A stretch of 64,000 bases of DNA from Anagrus nilaparvatae (GCA_022575985.1 JAKSXM010000040.1:16262001-16326000); one strand, 5' to 3'. Numbered from the stretch's first letter, positions 45,966-58,169 are shown. The notes: generated by a model not told the origin, from the letters alone. Program-made: numbers and translations.

Positions 45966-47427
45966 CACAGAGGGAAATAAAAGCTCAAAAGGGAACAAAA
46001 ATCGGCTTCAGCACAAATTTTAATGAAAAATAAAACTAAAACATGGAATTATAAGATATTTGTATGCTTGAAACGATGCAATACCGGTTTAAAAAAAAAA
46101 AAATCGTAAAAAATTTTTTTAGGTAGCTGAAGTCAGAAAAAAAAAAATTTTTTTTAAGAAAATTGACTTTAAAATATTTAACAGTTTGAATGTCAAATTG
46201 ATGTAAAAAACATTTGTTAGTGACTTTTATGCATGAAAATATGATAAAAAAGCCGTAATTAATTCTAAAATTTTATTCTACATGCATACGTGTACTATTG
46301 AATATGTTTTAATGAATGCATGTAAAATTTTAAACAAAATTAAAAAAAAACAGAAGTAAACTAATTTTTATGCTTGTATAACTTTTTTAAAGTACTTAAA
46401 TAAAGTATTTAAGGGTTACTTGAATACATATTGGTCTTGCAATATATGTTTGAGCATAACTTTGTGTGAGTATGTGTGTGTGAATGTCCAGAATCATATT
46501 ATCGTTACTTTTTTAACTTCAAGAAAATAGTATTTTTAATATTAACGTAGTAAAGTACATAGATGATTAAACTTGAATGTATAAGTGAGTATTTATATGA
46601 ATTTTGAGCAAAAATGTGACACTTACGCACACAAACACACACAGATAAACACACATATTTTCGCATACATATTGTAACATTACTATAAACCATCAACATT
46701 TTTTTTGTTAATAATAATAAAAAAGTATGCATGATAATACGCACACACATACAAACTTTTGCCCATATTTTATATACATATGCACACATACACACTTTTG
46801 CTCAAAATTCATATAAATACTCACTCATACATTCAAGTTAAATCATCTATGTACTTTACTACGTTAATATTTAAAATACTATTTTCTTGAAGTTAAAAAA
46901 AAGTAACGATAATATGATTATAGACATTCACACACACATACTCACACAAAGTTATGCTGATACATATATTGCAAGACCAATATGTTTTTCAAGTAACCCT
47001 TAAATACTTTATTTAAGTACTTTAAAAAAGTTACACAAGCATAAAAATTAGTTTATTTCTGGTTTTACATGCATTCACTAACACATATTCAATAGTACAC
47101 GTATGCATGTATAATAAAATTTTAGAAGTAATTATGGCTTTTTTATCATATTTTTATGCATAAAAGTCACAAACAAATGTTTTTTACATCAATTTGACAT
47201 TTAAACTGTTAAATATTTTAAAGTCAATTTTCTTAAAAAAAAAATTTTTTTTTTCTGACTTCAGGTACCTAAAAAAATTTTTTACGATTTTTTTTTTTTT
47301 TTAAACCGGTATTGCATCGTTTCAAGCATACAAATATCTTATAATTCCATGTTTTAGTTTTATTTTTCATTAAGATTTGCGCTGAAGCCGATTTTTGTTC
47401 CCTTTTGAGCTTTTATTTCCCTCTGTG
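45966..47427. mobile_element. CACAGAG-ended foldback transposon, Transib-like
   Basis: A 1462-bp element whose ends both read CACAGAGGGAAATAAAAGC inwards, flanked by CAACC (45961-45965) and CGACC (47428-47432), a nearly perfect 5-bp duplication. After the heptamer there is a 22-bp spacer and ACAAAAATC. The next block, CGGCTTCAGC, is shared with the CACAGTG element at 28591, so the two are families of one lineage. The arms are inverted copies over about 650 bp, with an ACACAC-rich centre. No transposase is present. Confidence 0.65.
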
Positions 47428-48849
47428 CGACCTTTTGATTCAGATATAGACTGTGCAAAGCATATACTTATCAAAAAACTGTAGAATAATGACACACTAT
47501 TAAACCAAAACCACAAAATTTCCTTTAGCAAACCACCAAATGGCTAGACGGCGCTTTAAAAAACTTCGAAAGCGACTTCAGCGCTTTCTAATGCTCCACT
47601 CTTAAATTTGGTGGTTTACAAATAACAATAAAAAATTTTCGGTGTTCTACAATATGCAAAAGGTATATTCGGTGTATTATAAATATCCCTGTTATTATCA
47701 GGTGGTTTATAAAACTCCAAATTAGTGTTTGGGAAATTCATAACCACTAACATAAATAATTCGAGTATTATATAATATAATACAAATTATTATACTATAT
47801 CAAGTATTATATATAAATGAAAAAAAAATTTGTAATGCAATAAAATACTCCAAAAAAATATAGTCAGGGGTATAGTGTGAAAAAAAGGGCAAGTCTTAAA
47901 CAGAAGAGTGAAATTGGCCCTTTTCACACTTTTCACCCTTTGGACATTCATTTTTCCAAAATGACTTACTTTTTAATTTTCAAAGAGTCTAAAAGATTTT
48001 TGTGGGTGCTGATCTCATTAATACTGTCATAAATTATATTCAACGGGTTCAAAAGTGTGGATTTGGCCATTTTTCACCACAAATACCCCAAAATTTACAT
48101 AAACCTATAAAAGACTTTATTTTTAAATTAAATTAAATAATAACATTTTTTATGTCGCAAGTTACAAATATTATGTTAAGTTTTTTAGGTCGCAGATTTT
48201 AAAAATAATTTAAAAAATTCAACAGGTTCTAAAGGGAAAAATTGGCCATTTTTGACCCTTCCCAACCTTTGGACAAACATTTTTCCAAAATGACTATTTA
48301 ATTTTCAAATGGTCAAATTGGCTTTTTTTGGCGCTGATCTCAAAAATGATGTTAAAAATTACATACGAAGATTCTAAAGCGCGAATTTGGACATTTTTCA
48401 CCCTAAATACCCAAAAATTTACATAAACCTTTAAAAAATTTTATTTTTAAATTAAATTAAATAATTATATTTTTTATGTCACAAGTTACAAATATTATGT
48501 TAGAAATTATAATCAAAAGGTTCTGAAGGATGAATTTGGCCATTTTTTCCCTTTTAGAATTGATTGAATGTAATTTTTAACATCATCTAACTAAAGATTT
48601 CTAATTAATTAATTTAACTTTATTAAAAAGTATCTTTAAAATTTAAACTGTTGCATCCGTAATTGGACAAATATTTGCCAATATTAAAACCTGCCGATCT
48701 TTAATATTATAGAAGAAATTAATTTTTATGTATCTTATTGGATTTTTGGGAATGCAGAACTCAAATCTGCTTTCAAAATTTTAAAATTTAAACTGTTGAA
48801 CTTCAGAAATTTGAAATAAAATTGGTCTTTTTAAAAGTATGTCGAAGTG

Positions 48850-49735
48850 ATAGAATGAAAAAACGACACATCTATCTTACACTAGCGTAATCTAAGTAGG
48901 CTATAATAAAAAAACGGCACGTCAAGCCTAACATTAGCGTAATCTAGGGAAGTAGACTATATTAAAAAAATGACACGTCAAGCCTTAAACTAGCGTAAGC
49001 TAAGGAAGTAGACTATAAAAAAAAACAAAACGTCAAGCCTTACACTAGTGTAACCTAACGAAGAAGACTATATTAAAGAAAATAAACGTCAAGCCTTATA
49101 CTAGTGTAAGCTAAGGAAGTAGGCTATAATAAAAAACAAGACGTCAAGCCTTACACTAGTGTAACCTAACTAAGAAGACTATATTATAAAAACGACACAT
49201 CAAGCCTTACACTAGCGTAACCTAAGGAAGTAGGCTATAATAAAAAAAATGAAACATCAAGTCTTACACTAGCGTAACCTAAGGAAGTAGAATATACTAA
49301 AAAAAAAGGCACGTTAAGCCTTACACTAGCATAACATAAGGAAGTAGGCTATAATAAAAAACGGCTCGTCAAGCCTAACATTAGCGTAACTTAAGGAAAT
49401 AGGCTTTAATAAAAAAACGACATGTCAAGCCTTACACTAGCGTAACGTAAGGAAGTAAGCTATAATAAAAAAAATGACACATCAAGCCTTACACTAGCGT
49501 AAACTAAGGAAGTAGAATATATTACAAAAAAAAAGAAACGTCAAGCCTTACACTAGCATAACCTAAGGAAGTAGGCTATAATAAAAAACGGCCCGTCAAG
49601 CCTAACATTAGTGTAACCTAAGGAAATAGGCTTTAATAAAAAAACGACACGTTAAACCTTACACTAGCGTAACCTAATGAAGTAGACTACATTAAAAAAC
49701 GACACGTCAAGCCTTACACAGGATATGTTATTTTA
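48850..49735. repeat. 57-bp tandem array, left (direct) orientation
   Basis: About 15 units of a 55-60 bp motif: ACGTCAAGCCTTACACTAGC, GTAACCTAAGGAAGTAG, then GCTATAATAAAAAA. Units differ by scattered substitutions and A-run length. The array lies inside the 3.7-kb palindrome. Confidence 0.85.
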
Positions 49736-50095
49736 AGGCTCTGTGGTTTTTTATTATAGCCTACTTCCTTAGGTTACTCTAGTGTAAGGCTTTACGTTTC
49801 ATTTTTTTAATATAGACTACTTCCTTAGGTTACGCTAATGTTAGGCTGGATGTGCTGTTTTTTATTATAGCCTACTTCCTTAGTTTATGCTAGCGTAAGG
49901 CTTGATATGTCGTTTTTTTTAATATAGTCTACTTCCTAAGGTTACGCTAGTGTAAGGCTTGACGTGTCATTTTTTTAATATAGTCTACTTCCTTAGGTTA
50001 CGCTAATGTTAGGCTTGACGTGCCGTTTTTTTATTATAGCCTACTTCCTTAGGTTACGCTAGTGTAAGACTTAATGTGTCGTTTTTTCATTGTAT
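49736..50095. repeat. 57-bp tandem array, right (inverted) orientation
   Basis: About six units of the same motif in reverse orientation (CTACTTCCTTAGGTTACGCT, AGTGTAAGGCTTGACGTG). The array is shorter than its left partner, so the two sides changed copy number independently after the palindrome formed. Confidence 0.85.
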
Positions 50096-51204
50096 CACTT
50101 CGAAATACTTTTAAAAAGACCAATTTTTTTTTCAAATTTCTAAACCATTAGTTCAAATTTAAAAATTTAAAAAGCAGATTTAAGTTTTGCATTCCCAAAA
50201 ATCCAATAAGATGCATAAAAATTAATTTCTTCTATAATATAAATCTAATTCTAAAATTACAACCAATCGGTTCTAAAAGGTAAAAATGGCCAAATTCATC
50301 CTTCAGAACCTTATGATTATAATTTCTGATATAATATTTGTAACCTGCGACCTAAAAAACGTAATTATTAAATTTAATTTTAAAATAAAATTTTTAAAGG
50401 TTTATGTAAATTTTTGGGTATTTTGGGTGAAAAATGGCCAAATTCGCGCTTTAGAACCTTCTGTATGTAATTCGTAACATCATTTTTGAGATCAGCGCCA
50501 AAAAAAGCCTATTACCTCCCTTTGAAAATTACAAAGGAAGTGTTTTTGGAAATATGTTTGTCCAAGGGTTGGAATGGGTCAAAAATGGCCAATTTTTCCC
50601 TTCAGAACCTGTGGAATGTAATTTTTAACATTATTTTTGAAATCTGCGACCTAAAAAACTTAATTATTTAATTTAATTTAAAAATAAAGTCTTTGATAAG
50701 TTTATGTAAATTTTGGGGTATTTGGGTTGAAAAATGGCCAAATACACACTTTTGAACCCGTTGAATATAATTTACGAGATAATTAATGAGATCAGCGCCC
50801 ACAAAAACCTATTAGATTTTCGAAAATTAAAAAGTAAGTCATTTTGGAAAAATAGTATAATAATTAGTATAATAATTTGTATTTTATTATATAATAGTCC
50901 AAGTATTTATGTTGGTGGTTATTAATTTCCCAAACACTAATTTGGAGTTTTATAAACCACCTGATAATAACAGGGATATTTGTAATACACCGAATATACC
51001 TTTTGTATATTGTAAAACACCGAAAAATTTTTTTTGTTATCTGTAAAGCACCAAATTTAAGAGTGGAGCATTAGAAAGCGCTGAAGTCGCTTTCGGAGTT
51101 TTTTAAAGCGCCGTCTAGCCATTTGGTGGTTTGTTAAAGGAAATTTTGTAGTTTTGGTTGAAAAGTGTACGTACGAATCTATGAGTGGCAATTGCATTCA
51201 CAAG

Positions 51205-51360
51205 TGGGAGTTCAGGCTATGCACGAGAAATTATATATGCAAAAAATGAGTCACCACCACAATTGCCAAGTAATAATGGTTTAATTTGATAATTACAAGG
51301 GACCATTTTTATATAAAATTATTTTCCAATTATTCCTGTAGAAAGAACTTGGAAACATAA
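51205..51360 (+). pseudogene. Helitron helicase fragment
   Basis: A short stretch reads REIIYAKNESPPQLP, then FDNYKGPFLYK, then PIIPVERTWKHN across three frames. It matches the segment near 240-360 of the Helitron at the left end (REIIYSENESPPQLP, FDNYRGPYLYK, PIIPLTRTWTHN). It carries a TAA and two frameshifts. Only this piece is left; sequence to either side is unrelated. Confidence 0.7.
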
Positions 51361-51730
51361 CATTTTATGCAGTTGTACGCTATTTCCAATAATGTTTTTA
51401 TTTGCTTTGACAATCCTTAAATAACAAGGATAAACTTTAGATAATATTTTCTTACATATAGGAGACATAAAAAGATCACTCACGTCGCATAGTAGTACCG
51501 ATACATGTGGAAATTTGGACATGATTTTGAACGGCTGGATAATACCTAAAGCAATAATATTTAAAATCACTGGGTCTAACTTTACTTTTAATCCTTATCT
51601 ATTTAGATAAAAGTAGGGGTAAGATTTTTTAATCTCAGGTAAGTTATTACGTTTAAAATTTTTTTTCAATTGTTTATTCTTTTTTGATAAGTATACTGAT
51701 TTAGTTATAAAAAAATGGAAGGATCGGTTA
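51361..51730. other. Spacer before the LTR element, no gene seen
   Basis: There is a minus-strand chance frame with no recognised family. Confidence 0.4.
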
Positions 51731-52308
51731 TGTTATGATCTTATGGTCATAACTTAGATTTTATTAATTACTGTTGCATAAAACTAAAATATTCTATAAG
51801 GAACGATTGTTAGTTTATGAAACTGCATGATTCTATTAATGCTGAGTTTGCATTTATACGTTAGTACGTTGACGCCTGTATAGATACATATCAAATATAA
51901 TGTTTAAATGACTTACTTTATATTTATGTGGATGGTTCAGGCTGATAATAAAAGAATAACGCAAGTTGAATTTTGGTGAACACTTAATTTATTTAAAAAG
52001 ACCCGCACTTAATGACTCGAGTATACAGATTAAAACCGAACTTAAAAACTAACTTAAGTATAATTTTTAATTTCTTATATATAACATTTTAATAAAATTC
52101 TTATTTCTTAATTTTTGTGCTGATTTTATATAAAATTATTTATGTTTCGCAATAATAAGTTTTCTTGAATACTAAAATAATGCAATTGTAAAAATTCTTA
52201 ATTTGCACATTCCTAATTATTTTGAAATATTAAATATATTTATGACACATTATAAATAATCTAAATAATTCGATTTTATTTATTTAGTGAATAATGATGT
52301 CATAACAT
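51731..52308 (-). repeat. 3' LTR of the LTR element
   Basis: It is the plus-strand sequence TGTTATGATC to GTCATAACA, paired with 56128-56710. On the minus strand it is preceded by the purine tract GCTGGGGA. Confidence 0.85.
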
Positions 52309-52886
52309 CCCCAGCACAAGATTCTAAAAATTATTTACATAATTTTTGAGTCTGATTAGGAAATCAGATCAAATGTTCCTTAAGGCTAGTGTTAGTAGGA
52401 TTACATTGTATTATGTTTTTGATAATTTAATTACTTACATTTTTTGCTATGATTCAGCAGTGCTGTCTGCGTATTTAATTGTACATATTTTTTATTATTT
52501 TTTTTTTAAAGTATGCTGGAATAAATTTATGATAAATATTTTATTATTTTTATTTGTTTTTTGTTTTTACTTTTATTTATACAAACGTTTTTTTTTTATT
52601 ATTATTAACTAAAGATTTTTTTATTAATTTTATAAATTATTTTTTTGATTTTTTTGTATGTTTTTTTATATTGTTAATTTTTCTATTGACATAAAACTGT
52701 TGTTTACTTATCGTCTATTGTTAGTGAAATTGATTTATAAATTAGATATACCACATTTTTGTAAGGTTCCCTTACTAGCGTCTACTCCCCACCAAGTTTG
52801 TTAGTGAAAATAAATTATTTTGGATTTGAACGAACAAATATTGATTTCGGAAAATCAAGCATAGAAAATCATAGTAAACATGTTAT

Positions 52887-53111
52887 TTAATATTTTTGAT
52901 AAAATTTAAAATTTTGGTCATAGGAGTGATATGGAGTAGGTTCAAATTTATTTTTATTTGGAAGTGCAACTACTGGAGGTGAGGTAGTGATTTTTGGTGG
53001 AGCATCTTGCTGTGGTTGTGGCATATTTATTTTTACTTCTTCTTCGGAGTTATTGTATGTGACCTGTGCTTTTTCGTGTTGTTTTGTTTTCTGAGAGTCG
53101 TATCGAGACAT
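52887..53111 (-). CDS. Small frame downstream of gag, unknown
   Basis: A 74-residue polar frame with QPQQDAPPKITTSPP and a Lys/Glu-rich start. It follows gag in the same element with a gap of about 25 bp. It may be the end of gag after a frame change or a remnant of another protein. I recognise no family. Confidence 0.3.
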   Translation of the reverse strand: MSRYDSQKTKQHEKAQVTYNNSEEEVKINMPQPQQDAPPKITTSPPVVALPNKNKFEPTPYHSYDQNFKFYQKY

Positions 53112-53135
53112 TTGGACTAAGAAATTGGTTAATGA

Positions 53136-53924
53136 TTAGTATACGGATTCAAAATTTATTTTCCTAATCGTTTCTGAGGCGCAATCTTTTACTTTGTGTC
53201 TTAGTAAATTTAACAGTCGAGGTATTGATTGGTTTTCTAGGCTATTAGCCGCTTTTTCGACTTGTTTTATCCATGTGAAAATGTCTGGTGTTTTTCCGTC
53301 AAATACTTCAACTTCGTCTAGGGCCATTCTTATTTCCAAGGTCTTATCGTTTGCCATGTTTGTATTATTATTATGTTCTTGGTTGAAGTTATTCAAATTG
53401 AGGTTTATTAGGTCGTTTAGATTGGCTAGATTATGCTCTGCTAGGTTATAAATGTCTTGTCTTAAAGCTATTTCTTGAGTGTGAAAAGTATTATTTCTAG
53501 TGTTTTCGTAAATTGGTTCAGTATTTAAATTTTTCTGTGGTAAAATGGGTTCTGTTTCGTCTAATATTGAGGTTTCTAAAAGTGATTTTTGATTTTTATG
53601 GGTGGGTGAGGATGTTTTAAAATTGCTATTATTTTCAAAAATAATCGAATTTTGTTCTTGTAGGTGAGAATTATGTAAAGATGTTGTAAGTTAGGTATTT
53701 ATTGGTCCAGATATTTGAGATTTATCAATTTTTGAATTTTTATTTTTAGGACTTTCAGTTATTGTAGAATTGTCTTTAGGTATAGTTTTTGAAGGTAAAA
53801 GTCCTTTAAGATAATCTTTTGTCGTTTGTATACTACGGTTTAATCTAGATCCTGAAGGTTGGCTTAGGGCTTGTGACTGCGATTGAGATCGTGTAATGGG
53901 TCGGTTTACATTAGATTTCGACAT
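53136..53924 (-). pseudogene. Gag-like protein of the LTR element
   Basis: One frame runs from the ATG at 53924 to the stop at 53136, interrupted by a single in-frame TAA at 53691-53693. The N-terminus is basic and Ser/Gln-rich (NRPITRSQSQSQALSQPSG). The C-terminal part contains VEVFDGKTPDIFTWIKQVEK, like the capsid N-terminal region of LTR-element gag proteins. There is no zinc knuckle. Gag would form the particle in which reverse transcription takes place. The single stop suggests fairly recent inactivation. Confidence 0.6.
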
Positions 53925-54600
53925 AACAATGTCATTTTGAATAAAAGGTAAGTAAAAAAAGTGTAATCATAATATGAAAAAAAAAATAATTTTGCACATA
54001 TAATACACGTATAATAATTGATCTACTTTTTATGAAAAATATTTCATAATAAAAATGCCAAAAACGAGAAAAAAAAATTAATGTGTGGGAGAATGATTCA
54101 AAATTTAAAAAAAGATTGTAAATAAGCTATCGAATTAACCTGTATATTGCTGGCGTTCCTAAAAGCCTATGAGTTTTTATATGGATATATATATATAGTA
54201 GAAAGCAGGTATGCATAGTATTTTAAATAAATAATATCGTCAGGTATATTTTAATAATTATTAGGCGTGTACGATTTCGTATTTGCCATTTGATTTCTGA
54301 ATATTTATTTTTTAAATTTCGGGACATTTACGTTATATTTTAAAATAAAAAAAAAGGTTATTTTAATTATCGGCATATAAGAAGGTTTATTAAAAAATGT
54401 TTTAGTTAGTGTGTTAAAATAATCGTATTTATAACAAAAAATGGATATGTATATACAGTTTCGTATAATGCTTATTCATCGTAAAAAAGTAGTAAAGAAT
54501 TGAGTGTAAAACGATTAAAGATAAGGAGAAAAGAAAATTTTGATTTCTGGCAGTATTAATTTTAATAATTTAATATAATTAATCTTAATGTTAGTTAAGA

Positions 54601-55493
54601 AGTATATTGAGACTATTATCCCAATATGTATTGGGGAGGATAGGATAGAAACGAAGGAACACTTAAAGTATTTGGGAGTGCTGCTGGACACGAAGCTGAC
54701 GTTTAAGGCACAGATTCTGAGAAGCAAGGAGAAGGCTGCCAGGCTGACTGCTGCGCTAAGCAGGCTCATGAGAAATACGTGCGGATCTAAGACCGGAAAG
54801 CGCAGGCTTCTTATGTCGGTAACCCACTCCATACTACTGTATGGTGCAGAAGTATGGGCCGACTGCATAAAGAAGGTCACTTATGCGTTTAAGCTTACGA
54901 GCGTGCAGAGGCAAGGAGCCCTGCGAATCTCCTGTGCCCATCGAACAGTGTCGTTGGAGGCAGCTCTAGTCATGGCTGGGGTAATCCCGATAGACCTGCT
55001 GGCTCTTGAGAGACAGTATATCTATCTGAACAAAGAGAGGGAAGGTATTGACCGCGCGAAGGCTACTTCGCGCCAGATCAGCCTAAGCGATTGGCAGGAA
55101 CGTTGGACCGACTACGCGAAGAGCAAATGGACCAAGAGGTTGATAGGAGAGATATCACCTTGGATAAATAGAGGGCATGGGGACATTAATTATTTTTTTA
55201 CCCAATTCCTAAGCGGACATGGACTTTTTTGCTCCTACCTCTTTCGGATCCAGAAGATGAATAGTGCGGAATGTATATACTGTCCTGGCAAAGACGACAC
55301 GCCGGAACACACATTCTTCAAATGCGATAGGTGGGCTGCTAAAAAGTTTCAATTAGAAGCTAACATCGGTCAAATCACACCTGAAAATGTGGTTGGCCTG
55401 ATGTTTCAAAATGAAGAAGTATGGTCCGAAATTGGCCAGTACGTGGAGTACATACTCCGCACCAAAAAACCTGAAGTCCAAGGTATAGGCTAA
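54601..55493 (+). CDS. R1-clade ORF2 C-terminal region
   Basis: This is an uninterrupted frame covering the thumb and C-terminal domain of an R1-type reverse transcriptase: LKYLGVLLDTKLTF, MSVTHSILLYGAEVW, VQRQGALRISCAHRT, GDINYFFTQFLSGHG. It ends with a zinc knuckle CIYCPGKDDTPEHTFFKC (C-x2-C-x9-H-x4-C). The ATG at 54588 and the residues MLVK belong to the target duplication, not to the element. There is no RT catalytic core, so no activity is possible. The absence of any stop shows a young insertion. Confidence 0.85.
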
Positions 55494-56017
55494 TATTAAG
55501 ACGTATTGCGGTTATCCTGATGACTGCAGCTGTTGTACTAAAATACTATCATCCCTGCAGTTACTCTTGATACCGCAAGCAATAGTAGATGGTAGGATAA
55601 TTTTTATTTATTTATTTATATATATTTATTTATTTATTTATTTATTAACCTTCATTTTGATGATAATTAGAATTAACGTATATTTTTAGCTAACATATAT
55701 TTTATTAAAGATGACAGTACATAAAGACGAAATTTCAACCAGATGGAATGACGGAGTCCTTAACCAGACTGGCGAGTCAGTGGATGCAAGTCAAAAGATG
55801 GAGTTCATGAATAGAACTAAATGGCCTTGAACCTGTCCTGAAGTAATGTGAAAACGGTCCCGGGATAGGCTCGCATAAGGTAGGAAGGGAGTGGAGTTTT
55901 ATTGGGTATAGGCAAAGTAGGTCGAGTCCCACATAACTGTCAGTTCGGATGCTGAACAGTATGCGTAATGCATTTCTCCACTTCCTACGCAAAAAAAAAA
56001 AAAAAAAAAAAAAAAAA
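54601..56017 (+). mobile_element. R1-clade non-LTR element, 5'-truncated, with poly(A)
   Basis: ATGTTAGTTAAGA is found at 54588-54600 and again at 56018-56030, directly after an A run (55991-56018), so the insertion and its 13-bp target duplication are exact. The copy starts within ORF2 and keeps the C-terminus, a 3' UTR of about 500 bp and the tail. The 3' UTR resembles that of the element at 11919. It lies between the 5' LTR and gag of the minus-strand LTR element and so is younger than it. Confidence 0.9.
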
Positions 56018-56127
56018 ATGTTAGTTAAGATAATTTTATTTGATTTTAATTTTAATTTAAATTTTATTCTTTTATTTGGTTCGATTTATATTTTAAAAAA
56101 AAAAATTTCGGTATTAGGAACCACTTT

Positions 56128-56710
56128 GTTATGATCTTATGGTCATAACTTAGATTTTATTAATTACTGTTGCATAAAACTAAAATATTCTATAAGGAAC
56201 GATTGTTAGCTTATGAAACTGCATGATTCTATTAATGCTGAGTTTGCATTAATACGTTAGTACGTTGACGCCTGTATAGATACATATCAAATATAATGTT
56301 TACATGACTTACTTTATATGTATGTGGATGGTTCAGGCTGATAATAAAAGAATAACGCAAGTTGAATTTTGGTGAACACTTAATTTATTTAAAAAGACCC
56401 GCACTTAATGACTCGAGTATACAGATTAAAACCGAACTTAAAAACTAACTAAAGTATAATTTTTAATTTCTTATATATAACGTTTAAATAAAAATCTTAG
56501 TTATTATTTCTTAATTTTAGTGCTGATTTTATATAAAATTATTTATGTTTCGCAATAATAAGTTTTCTTGAATACTAAAATAATGCAATTGTAAAAATTC
56601 TTAATTTGCACATTCCTAATTATTTTAAAATATTAAATATATTTATGACACATTATAAATAATCTAAATAATTCGATTTTATTTATTTAAAGAATAATGA
56701 TGTCATAACC
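56128..56710 (-). repeat. 5' LTR of the LTR element
   Basis: It is the partner of 51731-52308. Its last base on the plus strand (C instead of A) departs from the TGT..ACA rule. The minus-strand sequence after it, AAGTGGTTCCTAATACCG, may be the primer binding site. Confidence 0.8.
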
Positions 56711-56757
56711 GTTATTGTCTAATATTAATAATTTATTTTTTGTTAGTTATTTTTATG

Positions 56758-57196
56758 TGTTATGGTAACTTTATTTACTTACTCGCTTTAATAGACGTTA
56801 ATAACAATTGAAAATAATCCACTCTTATATTTAGATTTTAATGAAATAACTTTTATTAACAATACTTATTTTGCAAAACGAATTTTAAAAAGCGAAAATA
56901 AACTTTATTTACAAATTAATTTTAAAAAGCAAAACTCAACTATTATAATTTTTACATCCTTTTATATTTAGTCTAACGAGTATAATTTATTTAAAATATT
57001 AACAAATATTATGCTTGCGACATTTGGTAATTCTCATTAATACATAAAAATATTTGCTGATAAACTTAATTGAGGTATTTGATATATTTAACAAAATTGC
57101 TTAAATAATAAAATTACAAATTTTAAAATCTTACAATATAATTTAGAACATACATTTAAAATTAATTACGAAATATTGGGCGTTGGGCGCATAACA
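56758..57196 (-). repeat. LTR of the BEL/Pao element
   Basis: It runs from TGTTATGGTAAC (56758) to GCGCATAACA (57196), 439 bp, with matching inverted tips. On the minus strand the purine tract AAGGGCAGAGG (57207-57197) precedes it, which identifies it as the 3' LTR. Confidence 0.7.
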
Positions 57197-57207
57197 CCTC
57201 TGCCCTT

Positions 57208-58165
57208 AGTTTCAAAAACAGGATGTTTTTGTGGTTTGATTAGGAAATTAAACTTATTTTATATTATTAGCAATAAGAATTATATAGTTAATTTTGTATT
57301 AAAAAAGATTTTGTTTTATTGCTTACTTAACTAGGTTTATTATTATTTCTTAAACTCTAGTATTAGTATATAGTTTGGTGACTTATAAAGAATTTCTTAC
57401 ACAGCAGGTTATATTTGATGAGAATGATATTTACTTATGTTTTATGTTAGTAGATTATTTATTATTATGTTTTTATTATATATATTTTTTATGTAAAAGT
57501 TTTTTTTTGACTTTTGAATATTTTATAATTTATTTTTTATATTTTATGTTTTACAGTTTTTTTTTTGTATTAATTTAAAGATTTTTTTTTTTTATTTTAT
57601 ATTTTGTGTAGCTTTTGAATTGAATGTTTAAAGGTTATTAAAATTTTATTCCTGGAGGTCTCCAGTCAGGTCTTTCCTCCACCCCAAGTTTTGGGAGTGT
57701 AAAATTTATTTGAAACGAGCAAAAATCTTGGTTTAGGAAAACCAAGCAAGAAGTAAAAAAAAATGGATAAATTCGTAAAAACAATTTTTCTTTAGACATG
57801 TTTTTAGTAAAATAAAAGGTATTCTTTACTACTATATTTACTTCACCGAGTTTTAGGAAAATCATAGATTTGTTAGTAAAATTTTGCTCCAGAATGACTT
57901 TTCAAAAGTTAAAATTACATAAAATTGATCCAATTTATAAAATAAACTATAAGTCAACATAACGAAATTTTTAAATTTTGGTACAAAGATTAAATAAAAT
58001 TACCCATCTTACTTCTTACTTTTAAATTATTTTATTCAAAATAAAAATTTATTTTCAAAAAAGTTTTATTCAATAAACAAAATATTATTTAAAATTTTTT
58101 ATATCGTTAATTGGCTAGAATTTTTGTAGTCAAATAAGTAGGCTCAGGTATTATATTTTAGTTAT
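57208..58165. other. 3' non-coding part of the BEL/Pao element
   Basis: AT-rich. A minus-strand frame (57865-57638) ends in a Cys- and Pro-containing stretch (LPKLGVEERPDWRPPGIKF). A similar purine/CCACCCC patch is found before the LTR of the neighbouring element near 52790. No known domain is recognised. Confidence 0.4.
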
Positions 58166-58169
58166 ATTG

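Larger units (their letters stand above)
47500..51165. repeat. 3.7-kb foldback palindrome with internal arrays
   Basis: The left tip is AACCAAAACCACAAAATTTCC and the right tip is its inverse (ending about 51165). Arms of 1-1.3 kb pair closely, with landmarks such as GCTAGACGGCGCTTTAAA, GCGACTTCAGCGCTTTC and CCCTGTTATTATCAGGTGG. Within each arm a block with AATTTGGCCATTTTTCACC and TTTACATAAACCT is repeated about three times. The centre is taken up by two opposed tandem arrays. No protein-coding frame is convincing. The right arm is shorter because of deletions. Confidence 0.85.
51731..56710 (-). mobile_element. LTR retrotransposon, pol lost, interrupted by R1
   Basis: Two LTRs of about 580 bp (51731-52308 and 56128-56710) share TGTTATGA..TCATAAC ends and are near-identical, differing by scattered substitutions and small indels. 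Gag-like frames run on the minus strand. The minus strand also has a purine tract (GCTGGGGA) right before the LTR at 52308 and a possible primer site (TGGTTCCTAATACCG) just after the LTR at 56128, so the minus orientation is clear. GTTA-containing words flank both sides (GGTTA and GTTAT), probably a worn 5-bp duplication. No pol frame is found. A 5'-truncated R1 copy sits between the 5' LTR and gag. The element's ends resemble the neighbouring BEL/Pao LTR (TGTTATG..CATAACA). Confidence 0.8.

Noticed and set aside
46505..46795. 96-codon minus-strand frame with Cys/Val/Tyr repeats.
   Set aside because: It is a translation of the ACACAC-rich centre of the CACAG-ended foldback element.
54515..54880. 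Minus-strand frame overlapping the R1 copy.
   Set aside because: It crosses the exact insertion border at 54600 and is antisense to the R1 reading frame.
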